Shown in pieces: positions 34,800 to 43,285 of a stretch of 64,000 nt of DNA. Position numbers and translations under genes: made by a program. A model generated the notes under the pieces. That model saw only the letters and a list, made by a program, of their open reading frames with translations. It was not told the DNA's origin and ran no database searches. This DNA comes from Desulfobacillus sp041396245 (lineage in GTDB: Bacteria; Pseudomonadota; Gammaproteobacteria; Burkholderiales; Rhodocyclaceae): the NCBI GenBank assembly GCA_041396245.1, contig JAWKYW010000009.1:1-64000 (forward strand). Direction: 5' to 3'. Each line of letters begins with the position of its first letter. Position 1 is the stretch's first letter.

Positions 34800-35624
34800 A
34801 TGGATTTCACCCAGCTGCTGCACGCCCTCATCCTCGGCATCGTCGAGGGCCTGACCGAGTTCCTGCCCATCTCCTCGACCGGCCACCTGATCCTCGCCGG
34901 CGACCTGCTCGGCTTCAACGACGAGCGCGGCAAGCTGTTCCACATCGTCGTCCAGACCGGCGCCATCCTCGCCGTCTGCTGGGAGTACCGGGCGCGGCTG
35001 GGCGCGGTCGCCGCCGGCCTCGGCCGCGACCCGGTGGCGAACCGCTTCGTCGCCAACCTCGCCATCGCCTTCCTGCCGCTGGCGATCCTCGGGCTGGCCT
35101 TCGGCAAGGCGATCAAGGCGCATCTGTTCCAGCCGGTGCCGGTGGCGCTGGCGTTCATCCTCGGCGGCGTCTTCATCCTCTGGGCGGAGCGGCGCCAACA
35201 TGTCGTCCGCTTCGCGTCGGTGGACGAACTGCACTGGCAGGACGCCCTCAAGCTCGGCCTGGCCCAGGCCTGCGCCCTGATCCCCGGCACCTCGCGCTCG
35301 GGCGCCACCATCATCGGCGGCCTGTTCTTCGGCCTGTCGCGCAAGGCGGCGGCGGAGTTCTCGTTCTTCCTCGCCATCCCGACGCTGTTCGCCGCCACCG
35401 CCTACCAGCTGTGGAAGGAGCGGGCGCTGCTCGACGCCGACGACCTCGGCATGTGGGCGGTGGGCTTCGTCTCGGCCTTCGTCTCGGCCTTCCTCTGCGT
35501 GCGCTGGCTGCTGCGCTACATCAGCAGCCACGATTTCACCGCCTTCGCCTGGTACCGCATCGCCTTCGGCCTGGTCGTGCTCGGCACGGCCTATACGGGG
35601 CTGGTGGACTGGACGCACTCCTGA
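34800..35624 (+). CDS. uppP: undecaprenyl-diphosphatase UppP/BacA
   Basis: This 274-residue integral membrane protein has the two catalytic signatures EGLTEFLPISSTGHLIL (residues ~17-33) and IPGTSRSGATIIGG (near 161). It hydrolyses undecaprenyl pyrophosphate so that the lipid carrier can be reused in peptidoglycan and polysaccharide synthesis; excess copies give bacitracin resistance. Length is normal. No ribosome binding site precedes the ATG, in keeping with a leaderless transcript. The esterase gene follows after eight bases. Confidence 0.94.
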   Translation: MDFTQLLHALILGIVEGLTEFLPISSTGHLILAGDLLGFNDERGKLFHIVVQTGAILAVCWEYRARLGAVAAGLGRDPVANRFVANLAIAFLPLAILGLAFGKAIKAHLFQPVPVALAFILGGVFILWAERRQHVVRFASVDELHWQDALKLGLAQACALIPGTSRSGATIIGGLFFGLSRKAAAEFSFFLAIPTLFAATAYQLWKERALLDADDLGMWAVGFVSAFVSAFLCVRWLLRYISSHDFTAFAWYRIAFGLVVLGTAYTGLVDWTHS

Positions 35625-35631
35625 GGCCGGC

Positions 35632-36210
35632 ATGATCGTTTACCTGCACGGATTCCGCTCCTCGCCGCAGTCGAACAAGGCGCAGCGGCTGAAGGCGCGC
35701 ATGGCGGCGCCGGGACTCGGCGATTTATTCTGGTGCGAGCAGTTGCCGCCGTCGCCGCGCGCGGCGATCGCCCTGGCCGAGCGGCGGATCGCGGCGGCGT
35801 GTGCAACCGGGACGCCGGCCACCGTCGTCGGCAGTTCGCTCGGCGGCTATTACGCGACGCATCTCGCCGAGAAGCATCGCCTGAAGGCGGTGCTGGTCAA
35901 TCCGGCGGTGGTGGCGCACCTGTCGCTGGCCGGGTTCGTCGGCCCGCAGACCAACCTGTACAGCGGCGAGACGTTCGACTTCAAGCCGGAATACATCGAG
36001 GAGCTGCGCGCCATCGAGGTGCCGCGGATCTCCCGGCCGCAGGATGTCCTGCTGCTGGCGGAGACCGGCGACGAAGTGCTCGACTACCGCCTGGCGGTGG
36101 CGAAGTACGCAGGCTGCCGGCAGGTGGTACTGGAAGGCGGCGACCACAGCTTCACGCGCTGGGACGAGTATCTCGACACCGTTCTCGAATTCGCCGGACT
36201 GCTGAAATGA
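35632..36210 (+). CDS. YqiA/YcfP-type alpha/beta-fold esterase
   Basis: This 192-residue protein starts MIVYLHGFRSSPQSNKA (strand and oxyanion loop) and has the nucleophile elbow VVGSSLGGYYAT. The catalytic Asp is probably in LLAETGDEVLDY and the His in EGGDHSFTRWDEY. E. coli YqiA is a small esterase of this type with unknown natural substrate. It follows uppP closely and precedes a methyltransferase, with a G-rich repeat between. Confidence 0.85.
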   Translation: MIVYLHGFRSSPQSNKAQRLKARMAAPGLGDLFWCEQLPPSPRAAIALAERRIAAACATGTPATVVGSSLGGYYATHLAEKHRLKAVLVNPAVVAHLSLAGFVGPQTNLYSGETFDFKPEYIEELRAIEVPRISRPQDVLLLAETGDEVLDYRLAVAKYAGCRQVVLEGGDHSFTRWDEYLDTVLEFAGLLK

Positions 36211-36214
36211 GCGC

Positions 36215-36284
36215 CAACGACACGGAGCCGCGAAGCGGCGAACAATCGTCACCCCCGCCCGCGGGGCGGGGGCCGGGGGGTGGG
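36215..36284 (+). repeat. G-rich intercistronic repeat (copy B)
   Basis: It runs CAACGACACGGAGCCGCG, AAGCGGCGAACA, CGTCACCCCCGCCC, then a GC hairpin and GGGGGCCGGGGGGTGGGG. It ends three bases before the GTG start of the methyltransferase gene. It matches copy A almost base for base in its left half. Confidence 0.8.
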
Positions 36285-36286
36285 GT

Positions 36287-37117
36287 GTGAACTTCGATCC
36301 TGAACGCTTCAAGCGCGAGGAGCGCGCCGGCTACAACCTGATCGCGGCGCGCTACGCCGAGAGCGCCGCCCTGCGCGCCAGCCTGAACGCCGCCCTGATC
36401 GCCGCGGCCGACCTGAAACCCGGACAGCGCGTGCTGGATCTCGCCAGCGGGCCGGGGGTGCTGGCGTACGAGGCGGCGCGGATGGTGACGGATGGACTCG
36501 TCGTGGCGAGCGACATCGCCGAGCAGGCGCTGGCCGAAGGGCGCCGGCGCGCGCCGGACGGCAAGCTGCAGTTCGCCGCCGCCGATGCGGAGCGGCTGAC
36601 TTTTGCCGACGCCGCCTTCGACCGCGTGCTGTGCGGCCTCGGCCTGATGTTCTTCCCCGACGCGCCGCGGGCGCTGGCGGAAATGCGCCGCGTGCTGAAG
36701 CCGGGCGGCCTCGCGGTGTTCTCGCTGTGGGGCGAGGAGGCGCGGGCGCCGCTGGTGGCCTGCGCCCTGCAATGCATCCGCCGCATCCTGCCGCCGCCGA
36801 AGGTCGAGCGCCTGTCGCCGTTCCGCTTCGGCGCGCCGGCCCCCCTGCGGCAGACACTGGAGGCGGCGGGCTTCGGCGCGGTTGACATCCACGTCCACAC
36901 CCTCGGCTGCGCCTTCGATTCCTCGCAGGCCTACTGGCAGGCCTTCCGCGACCTGGCCGGCGGCGCCGCGGCGGGCCTGGCGCGCCTGCCCGAGGCGACG
37001 CTGGCGCGGCTGGGCGAGGAGGTGGCGCAGGAACTGGCGCCCTGGCGGCAGGGTGGCCAGGGCGGGGGCTACGTGGCGCAGAGCGAGGTCCTGATCGCCG
37101 TGGCGCGTCGGCTATAA
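36287..37117 (+). CDS. class I SAM-dependent methyltransferase (UbiE/Methyltransf_11-like)
   Basis: This 276-residue protein shows SAM-binding motif I VLDLASGPGVLAYEAA (residues ~48-63), the acidic motif II VASDIAEQAL, and motif III region LKPGGLAVFSLW. The N-terminal FKREERAGYNLIAARYAES resembles methyltransferases acting on quinones or small molecules. The GTG start comes straight after a G-rich repeat, which supplies the only purine-rich stretch for ribosome binding. Substrate unknown. Confidence 0.82.
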   Translation: MNFDPERFKREERAGYNLIAARYAESAALRASLNAALIAAADLKPGQRVLDLASGPGVLAYEAARMVTDGLVVASDIAEQALAEGRRRAPDGKLQFAAADAERLTFADAAFDRVLCGLGLMFFPDAPRALAEMRRVLKPGGLAVFSLWGEEARAPLVACALQCIRRILPPPKVERLSPFRFGAPAPLRQTLEAAGFGAVDIHVHTLGCAFDSSQAYWQAFRDLAGGAAAGLARLPEATLARLGEEVAQELAPWRQGGQGGGYVAQSEVLIAVARRL

Positions 37118-37118
37118 T
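37113..37118 (+). promoter_or_regulatory. consensus -10 box before the RNB exonuclease gene
   Basis: A perfect TATAAT overlaps the stop codon of the methyltransferase gene and lies 29 bases before the next ATG. No clear -35 is visible. Confidence 0.4.
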
Positions 37119-37146
37119 TGCGCCCGTTCCCTCCCGCTTGCTTCCC

Positions 37147-39042
37147 ATGAATGTCCTGTTTGAAGAGGACGGCGCCTTCAAGGCCGGCACCGTGCTCGCC
37201 GACAACACGACCTCGCTCCAGGTCGAAACCAGCAGCGGCAGGCGCGTCAAGGTGAAAACCGCCAACGTGCTGCTGCGCTTCGCCACGCCCGCGCCGGGCG
37301 AGCTGCTCGCGCGCGCCGAGGCGGCGGCGGCGGGCATCGAGCCCGAATTCCTGTGGGAAGTGTGCGCCGATGCCGAGTTCGGTTTCGAGTCGCTGGCGAC
37401 GGAGTATTTCGGCCGGCCGCCGCAGCCGATCGAGGCGGCGGCGATCCTGTTGAGCGTGCATGGCGCGCCGATCCATTTCCACCGCAAGGGCAAGGGCCGC
37501 TTCCGCAAGGCGCCGCCGGACATCCTCAAGGCGGCGCTGGCCGGCCTGGAGAAGAAGCGCCAGCAGGCGCTGGCCATCGAGCGCATGGCCGGCGAACTCC
37601 ATTCCGGCGTGCTGCCGGAGGCATTCGCGCCGATGCTCAAGGCCCTGCTCTACAAGCCCGACCGCAACCGCCCGGAAACCAAGGCGCTGGAGCTGGCCTG
37701 CGCCGACAGCGGCCTCTCCGTCCCGCACCTGCTGGCGCGCTGCGGGGCGATCCCCTCCAGCCACGATTACCACCTCGACCGCTTCCTGTTCGAATTCTTC
37801 CCGGAGGGGACGGGGTTCGGCGACCACGAGGCGCCGCAGGTTCCGGAAAACCTGCCGCTCGCGCCGGTGCGGGCGTTTTCCATCGACGATGCGGCAACGA
37901 CGGAAATCGACGACGCCTTCTCCGTCACGCCGACCGAGGGCGGCGGCTGGCGCATCGGCATCCACATCGCTGCGCCGGGGCTGGGCATCCGGCCCGAGTC
38001 GGCGCTGGGCGCCGGTGCCCGCCGCCGCCTGTCCACGGTGTACATGCCCGGCCGCAAGATCACCATGCTGCCGGAGGCGGTGGTCGAGTGCTTCACGCTG
38101 TCGGCCGGCCGCGACTGCCCGGCGCTGTCGCTCTACCTCGAGGTGGGGCCGGACTATGCCGTGCGCGGCTCGAGTTCCCGCGTCGAGCGGGTGCCGGTGG
38201 TCGCCAACCTGCGCCATCACGACATCGAGCCCCTCTTCAACGAGGAAACGCTGGCCGCCGGCGGGCCGGATTTCGGCTACCGGCGCGAGCTGACCCTGCT
38301 CTGGGAATTCGCCACCGTACTGGAGGCCGGCCGCGGCAAGTCGTCGGGCAACCCGCAGAACACCGAGTACGGCTTCCATGTCGACTGGACTGAGCCGGAA
38401 GGCCGCGTCGATATCGTAGAGCGCCGGCGCGGCTCGCCGCTCGACAAGCTGGTGGCCGAGCTGATGATCGTCGCCAACGCCACCTGGGGCAAGCTGCTGG
38501 CCGAGGCGCAGGTGGCCGCCATCTACCGCGTGCAGGCCGCCGGCAAGGTGCGCATGACCACCGCCGCGCTGTCGCACGAAGGGCTGGGCGTCGATTGCTA
38601 CGCCTGGTCGAGCTCGCCGCTGCGGCGCTACGTGGACCTGGTCAACCAGTGGCAGCTGCTGGCCCACCTCGCCGGCGAGGCGCCGCCGTTCACGGCGCGC
38701 GCCGAAGCGCTGCTCCTGGCCATGCGCGACTTCGAGGTCACCTACGCCGCCTATGCCGAATTCCAGCGCGGCATGGAGCGCTACTGGTGCCTGCGCTGGC
38801 TGCTGCAGGAGGGTGTCGCGGAAACCACGGCGCGCGTCGTGCGCGAAAGCCTGTTGCGGCTGGAGCGGCTGCCGCTGTTCCTGCGCTGCCCTTCCGTGCC
38901 GGCCTGCGACCCGCGCACGCGGGTCGGCGTCGCCCTTTCCGGCATCGACCTGCTGGGCCTCGAGGCGCAGTGTCGTTACGTGGCGACGCTGGGGGAACCG
39001 GACGGCGCGGAGGGCGTCGAAGACAATGCGTTTCCGGAGTAG
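37147..39042 (+). CDS. RNB-domain exoribonuclease (RNase II/VacB-like)
   Basis: This 631-residue protein has the RNase II catalytic core. The Mg-binding Asp cluster lies in FSIDDAATTEIDDAFSV (near residue 245), with TVYMPGRKITMLPEA and the C-terminal SSSPLRRYVDLVNQWQLLAH. The family degrades RNA 3' to 5' one nucleotide at a time. Length and N-terminal part (MNVLFEEDGAFKAGTVLADN) match the compact betaproteobacterial VacB-like group rather than E. coli RNase R. It probably heads an operon with tonB. Confidence 0.88.
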   Translation: MNVLFEEDGAFKAGTVLADNTTSLQVETSSGRRVKVKTANVLLRFATPAPGELLARAEAAAAGIEPEFLWEVCADAEFGFESLATEYFGRPPQPIEAAAILLSVHGAPIHFHRKGKGRFRKAPPDILKAALAGLEKKRQQALAIERMAGELHSGVLPEAFAPMLKALLYKPDRNRPETKALELACADSGLSVPHLLARCGAIPSSHDYHLDRFLFEFFPEGTGFGDHEAPQVPENLPLAPVRAFSIDDAATTEIDDAFSVTPTEGGGWRIGIHIAAPGLGIRPESALGAGARRRLSTVYMPGRKITMLPEAVVECFTLSAGRDCPALSLYLEVGPDYAVRGSSSRVERVPVVANLRHHDIEPLFNEETLAAGGPDFGYRRELTLLWEFATVLEAGRGKSSGNPQNTEYGFHVDWTEPEGRVDIVERRRGSPLDKLVAELMIVANATWGKLLAEAQVAAIYRVQAAGKVRMTTAALSHEGLGVDCYAWSSSPLRRYVDLVNQWQLLAHLAGEAPPFTARAEALLLAMRDFEVTYAAYAEFQRGMERYWCLRWLLQEGVAETTARVVRESLLRLERLPLFLRCPSVPACDPRTRVGVALSGIDLLGLEAQCRYVATLGEPDGAEGVEDNAFPE

Positions 39043-39045
39043 AAT
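39040..39045 (+). promoter_or_regulatory. -10-like box before tonB
   Basis: TAGAAT overlaps the stop of the exonuclease gene and ends eight bases before the tonB ATG, so a transcript starting here would be leaderless. Confidence 0.3.
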
Positions 39046-39053
39046 CGGCGTCC

Positions 39054-39980
39054 ATGCCTGAGTACGGTGTTGCTTCGCTGTCCCCGGCCGTGGCCAGTCG
39101 AGCGGCCTGGCCGGCCTGGCTTTCCCGCATGGATCCCGCCCGCCGCGCCTTCACCCTGGCGCTTGGCGCCTCGCTGGTCCTGCATGCGATCCTGCTGTCC
39201 ATCCATTTCAAGCTGCCGGCCTCGATCAAGCGCGCGGCCAGCAATACGCTCGAGATCGTCCTCGTCAATTCAAAAAGCCAGCGCAAGCCGGACAAGGCCC
39301 AGGCACGCGCCCAGGCCAACCTCGATGGCGGCGGCAACACCGACGAGAACCGCCGCGCCAAGACCCCGCTGCCGCCCTCGCGGCAGGAGAAGCCCGGCGA
39401 CAGTCTGCTCGAGGCGCAGCGCCGGGTGCAGGCACTGGAGGCCCGCCAGCAGAAACTGCTGACCCAGGCGAAGAGCCTGAAACGCATCGAGGCCGAAACC
39501 CGGCCCGGCCAGGAACGGCAGCCCGAGCAGGCCAGCGTGCGCGGCGCCGACCTGGCCCAGAGCGCGATGGCCATCGCCCGCATGGAAGCGCAGATCGCGC
39601 GCCAGATCGAAGCGTACAACAAGCGGCCGCGCAAGAAATTCATCGGCGCCCGCACCCGGGAATACGCCGCCGCCCAATACCTCGAGGACTGGCGCCAGAA
39701 GGTCGAGCGCATCGGCAACCTGAATTACCCCGAGGCCGCCAAGGGCAGGCTCTACGGCAACCTGCTGCTCTACGTCGAAATCAAGGCCGACGGCAACCTC
39801 GAGCGCGTCGAAGTGCAGCGCTCCTCCGGCCACAGGGTTCTCGACGAGGCGGCACTGCGCATCGTGCGGATGGCCGCGCCCTACGGCAACTTCTCGGCCG
39901 AGCTGAAGCGTCAGACCGACATCGTCGCCTTCGCCCGCACCTGGGTGTTCACCCGATCCGACCGGCTGACCTCCGAATGA
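39054..39980 (+). CDS. tonB: TonB-family energy transducer
   Basis: This 308-residue protein has one membrane helix (FTLALGASLVLHAILLSIHF), a long charged periplasmic spacer with helical Gln/Arg-rich parts, and the C-terminal TonB domain (LNYPEAAKGRLYGNLLLYVE, then IKADGNLERVEVQRSSGHRV). TonB transmits energy from the inner membrane to outer-membrane receptors. No exbB or exbD lies in this window, so it is either an orphan or uses a distant motor. The Pro-rich spacer of classical TonB is largely replaced by a charged helix. Confidence 0.82.
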   Translation: MPEYGVASLSPAVASRAAWPAWLSRMDPARRAFTLALGASLVLHAILLSIHFKLPASIKRAASNTLEIVLVNSKSQRKPDKAQARAQANLDGGGNTDENRRAKTPLPPSRQEKPGDSLLEAQRRVQALEARQQKLLTQAKSLKRIEAETRPGQERQPEQASVRGADLAQSAMAIARMEAQIARQIEAYNKRPRKKFIGARTREYAAAQYLEDWRQKVERIGNLNYPEAAKGRLYGNLLLYVEIKADGNLERVEVQRSSGHRVLDEAALRIVRMAAPYGNFSAELKRQTDIVAFARTWVFTRSDRLTSE

Positions 39981-40013
39981 GCGCCCCGCACGGCCGTCCG
40001 AAGGGGCGCCAAT

Positions 40014-40130
40014 CACAACCCGGAGCCGCGCACCCCACGAGTACTTCTTCAGGGTGGCTTCGCCCACCCTTCAGGGCGCAGCGGCGAACCACCGTCACCC
40101 CCTTTCACGGTAAGGGGGACGGGGGGGAGG
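40014..40130 (+). repeat. G-rich intercistronic repeat (copy C), interrupted
   Basis: It has the same parts as copies A and B: CACAACCCGGAGCCGCG, then AGCGGCGAACC, CGTCACCCCCTTTCACGG and AAGGGGGACGGGGGGGAGG. Between the first two parts lies a 49-base insertion. The end provides the ribosome binding site for aroE. Confidence 0.75.
40031..40079 (+). repeat. hairpin element nested inside the G-rich repeat
   Basis: AGGGTGG and CCACCCT (40051-40070) form a hairpin with loop CTTCGC. GCGC stands at both edges (40028-40031 and 40076-40079), as a 4-base target duplication might. Confidence 0.55.
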
Positions 40131-40137
40131 CTTGCCG

Positions 40138-40959
40138 ATGACGGACCGCTACGCCGTCATCGGCAATCCCATCGCGCACTCGAAGTCGCCGCAGATCCAC
40201 GCCGCCTTCGCCGGACTGACTTTGCAGGACATGCATTACGAGGCGATCCTGGCGCCGCCGGACGGCTTCGAGCGGGCGGTGCGCGCCTTCATCGCCGCGG
40301 GCGGCCGCGGCATGAACGTCACCGTGCCCTTCAAGCTCGACGCCTATGCCTTGTCCGATACGCGCTCGCCGCGCGCCGAGGCGGCGGGGGCGGTGAATAC
40401 CCTGATCTTCTCGCCGGCGGGCATTCATGGCGACAACACCGACGGCCTGGGCCTGGTGGCCGATCTCACCCGAAATCTGGGCGTGACGCTGGCCGGCCGC
40501 CGCATCCTCCTGCTCGGCGCCGGCGGCGCGGCGCGAGGCGTGATGCAGCCCCTGCTGGAACAGGGACCGGCCGTCCTTCACCTGGCAAACCGGACTGCCG
40601 GCAAGGCACGGTCGCTGTGCCAGGAATTCGCACCCGGGGCCGGAGGCTGCCGCTTCGAGGCCGGCGGCTTCGCCGGACTGGCGGGCCGGCAGTTCGACCT
40701 CGTCATCAACGCCACTGCCGCCGGCCTCGACGACCAGGCGCCGCCGCTGCCGGACGGACTGTATGCGCCGGACAGCCTCGCCTACGACATGGTTTACGGT
40801 CGCGAGACGCCATTCATGGCGGCGGCACGGGCTCAGGGCGCGGCGCGCCAGGCCGACGGCCTCGGCATGCTGGTCGAACAGGCGGCCGAATCCTTTTTCC
40901 TCTGGCGCGGCGTGCGGCCACCGACCGCGCCGGTGCTGGAACAGCTCAGGAGGGAATGA
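40138..40959 (+). CDS. aroE: shikimate dehydrogenase (NADP)
   Basis: This 273-residue enzyme starts MTDRYAVIGNPIAHSKSPQI, with the shikimate-binding Ser residues. It contains the catalytic Lys in NVTVPFKLDAY, the Asp in HGDNTDGLGLV, and the NADP-binding loop LLGAGGAARGVM. It reduces 3-dehydroshikimate in aromatic amino-acid synthesis. The ATG is chosen because GGGGGGGAGG precedes it and the protein begins as in the family. mtgA follows after a palindromic repeat. Confidence 0.95.
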   Translation: MTDRYAVIGNPIAHSKSPQIHAAFAGLTLQDMHYEAILAPPDGFERAVRAFIAAGGRGMNVTVPFKLDAYALSDTRSPRAEAAGAVNTLIFSPAGIHGDNTDGLGLVADLTRNLGVTLAGRRILLLGAGGAARGVMQPLLEQGPAVLHLANRTAGKARSLCQEFAPGAGGCRFEAGGFAGLAGRQFDLVINATAAGLDDQAPPLPDGLYAPDSLAYDMVYGRETPFMAAARAQGAARQADGLGMLVEQAAESFFLWRGVRPPTAPVLEQLRRE

Positions 40960-40977
40960 GCCTGACAAAAGCGTTTC

Positions 40978-41045
40978 ATCACGGCGTGCACGGCGACACG
41001 GCGAATGACCATCCTTCGCGCCGTGTCGCCGTATCCGCCGTGGTA
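40978..41045. repeat. multi-unit intercistronic palindrome, GC-rich type (copy 4)
   Basis: The left arm is ATCACGGCG, TGCACGGCG, ACACGGCG. The right arm is CGCCGTGTCGCCGTATCCGC then CGTGGTA. It resembles copy 3 most closely and lies between aroE and mtgA. Confidence 0.75.
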
Positions 41046-41063
41046 TCAAATGAGGTTTGCTGA

Positions 41064-41759
41064 ATGAAGGCTTTCTGGCGCTGGCTGCGGCGCGGGCTGG
41101 CCGTGCTGGCACTGCTGCTGCTGGCCTGGCAGGGCTGGTACCTTGGCTGGGTGGTGTGGTGGAAGTTCGTCAATCCCGCCACCACCAGCTTCATGTCGCT
41201 GCGCCTCGATGCGCTGCGCGAAAAGGATCCGCGCGCCGAGCTGAAGCAGCAGTGGGTGCCCTACGCGCGCGTCTCGAACCATCTCAAGCGCGCCGTGGTC
41301 GCCGCCGAAGACGCCAGGTTTTCCGAGCACGAAGGTTTCGACTGGGAGGGCATCCAGAAGGCGCTGGAGAAGAACCGGAAGAAGGGGAAAATCGTCGCCG
41401 GCGGTTCGACCATCTCCCAGCAACTGGCGAAAAACCTGTTCCTCTCCGGCTCGAAGACGCCCTGGCGCAAGGCGCAGGAGGCGGTCATCACGCTCATGCT
41501 GGAGGCCGTGCTCGACAAGCGCCGCATCCTCGAGATCTACCTGAACGTGGCGGAATGGGGCAGCGGCGTCTTCGGCGCCGAGGCCGCCGCCCGCCATTAC
41601 TACGGCATCGCCGCCGCCCGGCTCTCCGCCGAACAGGCGGCGCGGCTGGCGGTGCTTTTGCCCAATCCGCGCAAGTTCGGCCGCCTGGCCGACTCGCCCT
41701 ACCTCGCTGCCCGCAGCCGGATCATCCTCGGCCGCATGAGCTCGGCCGACGTTCCATAA
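41064..41759 (+). CDS. mtgA: monofunctional biosynthetic peptidoglycan transglycosylase
   Basis: This 231-residue glycosyltransferase 51 enzyme has one N-terminal membrane helix (GLAVLALLLLAWQGWYLGWV), the catalytic Glu in VVAAEDARFSEHEGFDW, and the second signature GGSTISQQLAKNLFLSG. It polymerises lipid II into glycan strands without a transpeptidase domain. Size is as expected for MtgA. It follows aroE, a common order in Betaproteobacteria. Its stop is part of a hairpin. Confidence 0.95.
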   Translation: MKAFWRWLRRGLAVLALLLLAWQGWYLGWVVWWKFVNPATTSFMSLRLDALREKDPRAELKQQWVPYARVSNHLKRAVVAAEDARFSEHEGFDWEGIQKALEKNRKKGKIVAGGSTISQQLAKNLFLSGSKTPWRKAQEAVITLMLEAVLDKRRILEIYLNVAEWGSGVFGAEAAARHYYGIAAARLSAEQAARLAVLLPNPRKFGRLADSPYLAARSRIILGRMSSADVP

Positions 41760-41784
41760 TTTGATCGCTTCGCGCGATCAAATT
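41758..41784 (+). terminator. 11-bp hairpin after mtgA
   Basis: AATTTGATCGC pairs perfectly with GCGATCAAATT across TTCGC, starting inside the mtgA stop codon. It has no long T-run, so termination would be inefficient. It could also stabilise the 3' end of the message. Confidence 0.45.
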
Positions 41785-41842
41785 CCTTAGAATTCTCCCT
41801 TCTGCGGATTTTCCGCGGCATGCCCCTTTCCCGGCCCAGATC

Positions 41843-43285
41843 ATGTCCGACATCGAGGAACTGCGCCAGAGCGACGACGTCCAGCAGGAACTGCGCGAAG
41901 TGCAGGAGTTGCTGGCGCGCCATCGCGTCGTCGAGGGCCTGGTGCACCGCCAGCAGATGCCGCGCCACGAGCTGGTCGAGAACCTGGTACACAAGCAGCA
42001 CATCGCCGAGCTGCACCACAAGCTGGACGAGCTGCACCCGGCCGACATCGCCTACATCCTCGAGGCGCTGCCGCTCGACGAGCGCCTTTTCCTCTGGGAC
42101 CTGGTCAAGGCCGACCGCGACGGCGAGATCCTGCTGGAAGTCTCCGATGCGGTGCGCGAAACCCTCATCGAGGCGATGGACTCGCACGAGCTGGTCGCCG
42201 CCACCGGGCAGCTCGATGCCGACGAGATCGCCGACCTGGCGCCGGACCTGCCGCGCGAGGTCATGGAGGACGTCTTCCGCGCCCTGCCCATGGAGGAGCG
42301 GGAGCAGCTGCGCGAGGCGATGTCCTACGACGAGGACTCGGTCGGCGCCCTCATGGATTTCGATGCCGTCACGGTGCGCGAGGACGTCTCGCTCGAAGTG
42401 GTGCTGCGCTATCTGCGACGCTTCGAGGAGTTGCCCGACCACACCGATCAGCTGTTCGTCGTCGATCGCGAGGAGCGCCTCAAGGGCACCCTGCCGCTGG
42501 TCCGGCTGCTCATCACCGATCCGGACGAGATGGTGCTGAACATCATGGTGGCCGAGCCGCTCACCCTGGAAGCCGACGACAAGGCCGATACGGCGGCGCA
42601 GGCCTTCGAGCGCTACGACCTGGTTTCCGCGCCGGTGGTGGACAAGGAGGAGCGGCTGATCGGCCGCGTCACGGTGAACGCCGTGGTCGACTTCATCCGG
42701 GAGTCGTCCGAGACCGAACAGCTTTCCCGCGCCGGCCTGCGCGAGGGCGAGGACATCTTCGCCTCGGTGTGGGATTCGGTGAAGAACCGCTGGTCCTGGC
42801 TGGCCATCAACATGGTGACGGCCTTCATCGCCTCGCGCGTGATCGGCGCCTTCGAGGGCTCGATCGAGAAACTGGTCGCCCTGGCGGCGCTGATGCCGAT
42901 CGTCGCCGGCATCGGCGGCAATTCCGGCAACCAGACCATCACCATGATCGTGCGCGCCCTCGCGCTCGGCCAGGTGCAGCAGGAAAGCGCCCGCGTGCTG
43001 CTGCGCAAGGAGATCGGCGTGGCGATGGTGAACGGCCTGATCTGGGGCAGTCTGCTCGGCTTCGTCGCCTGGTGGCTCTACCGCAGCGTGGCGCTGGGGG
43101 CGGTAATGACGGCGGCGATGATGCTGAACCTGATCGTGGCCGCCATGGTCGGCGTCGCCGTGCCGCTGCTGCGCCAGCGCCTGGGCTACGACCCGGCCAT
43201 CGGTTCCAGCGTGATGATCACCGCCGTGACGGACTCAGGCGGCTTTTTCATCTTTCTTGGCCTCGCCACCGTCTTCCTTCTGTAA
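41843..43285 (+). CDS. mgtE: magnesium transporter MgtE
   Basis: This 480-residue protein has an N-terminal helical MgtE_N domain (LHPADIAYILEALPLDERLF), two CBS domains (~140-255), and five C-terminal membrane helices with LAALMPIVAGIGGNSGNQTI, the ion-path signature. It is a Mg2+-gated channel. The leader after the mtgA hairpin is under 60 bases, so there is no room for an M-box riboswitch. The 3' end overlaps the convergent acetyltransferase gene by 51 bases. Confidence 0.94.
   Translation: MSDIEELRQSDDVQQELREVQELLARHRVVEGLVHRQQMPRHELVENLVHKQHIAELHHKLDELHPADIAYILEALPLDERLFLWDLVKADRDGEILLEVSDAVRETLIEAMDSHELVAATGQLDADEIADLAPDLPREVMEDVFRALPMEEREQLREAMSYDEDSVGALMDFDAVTVREDVSLEVVLRYLRRFEELPDHTDQLFVVDREERLKGTLPLVRLLITDPDEMVLNIMVAEPLTLEADDKADTAAQAFERYDLVSAPVVDKEERLIGRVTVNAVVDFIRESSETEQLSRAGLREGEDIFASVWDSVKNRWSWLAINMVTAFIASRVIGAFEGSIEKLVALAALMPIVAGIGGNSGNQTITMIVRALALGQVQQESARVLLRKEIGVAMVNGLIWGSLLGFVAWWLYRSVALGAVMTAAMMLNLIVAAMVGVAVPLLRQRLGYDPAIGSSVMITAVTDSGGFFIFLGLATVFLL

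Noticed and set aside
41785..41842. Mg2+ riboswitch before mgtE
   Set aside because: Under 60 bases are available after the mtgA hairpin, too short for an M-box, and no matching core was seen.
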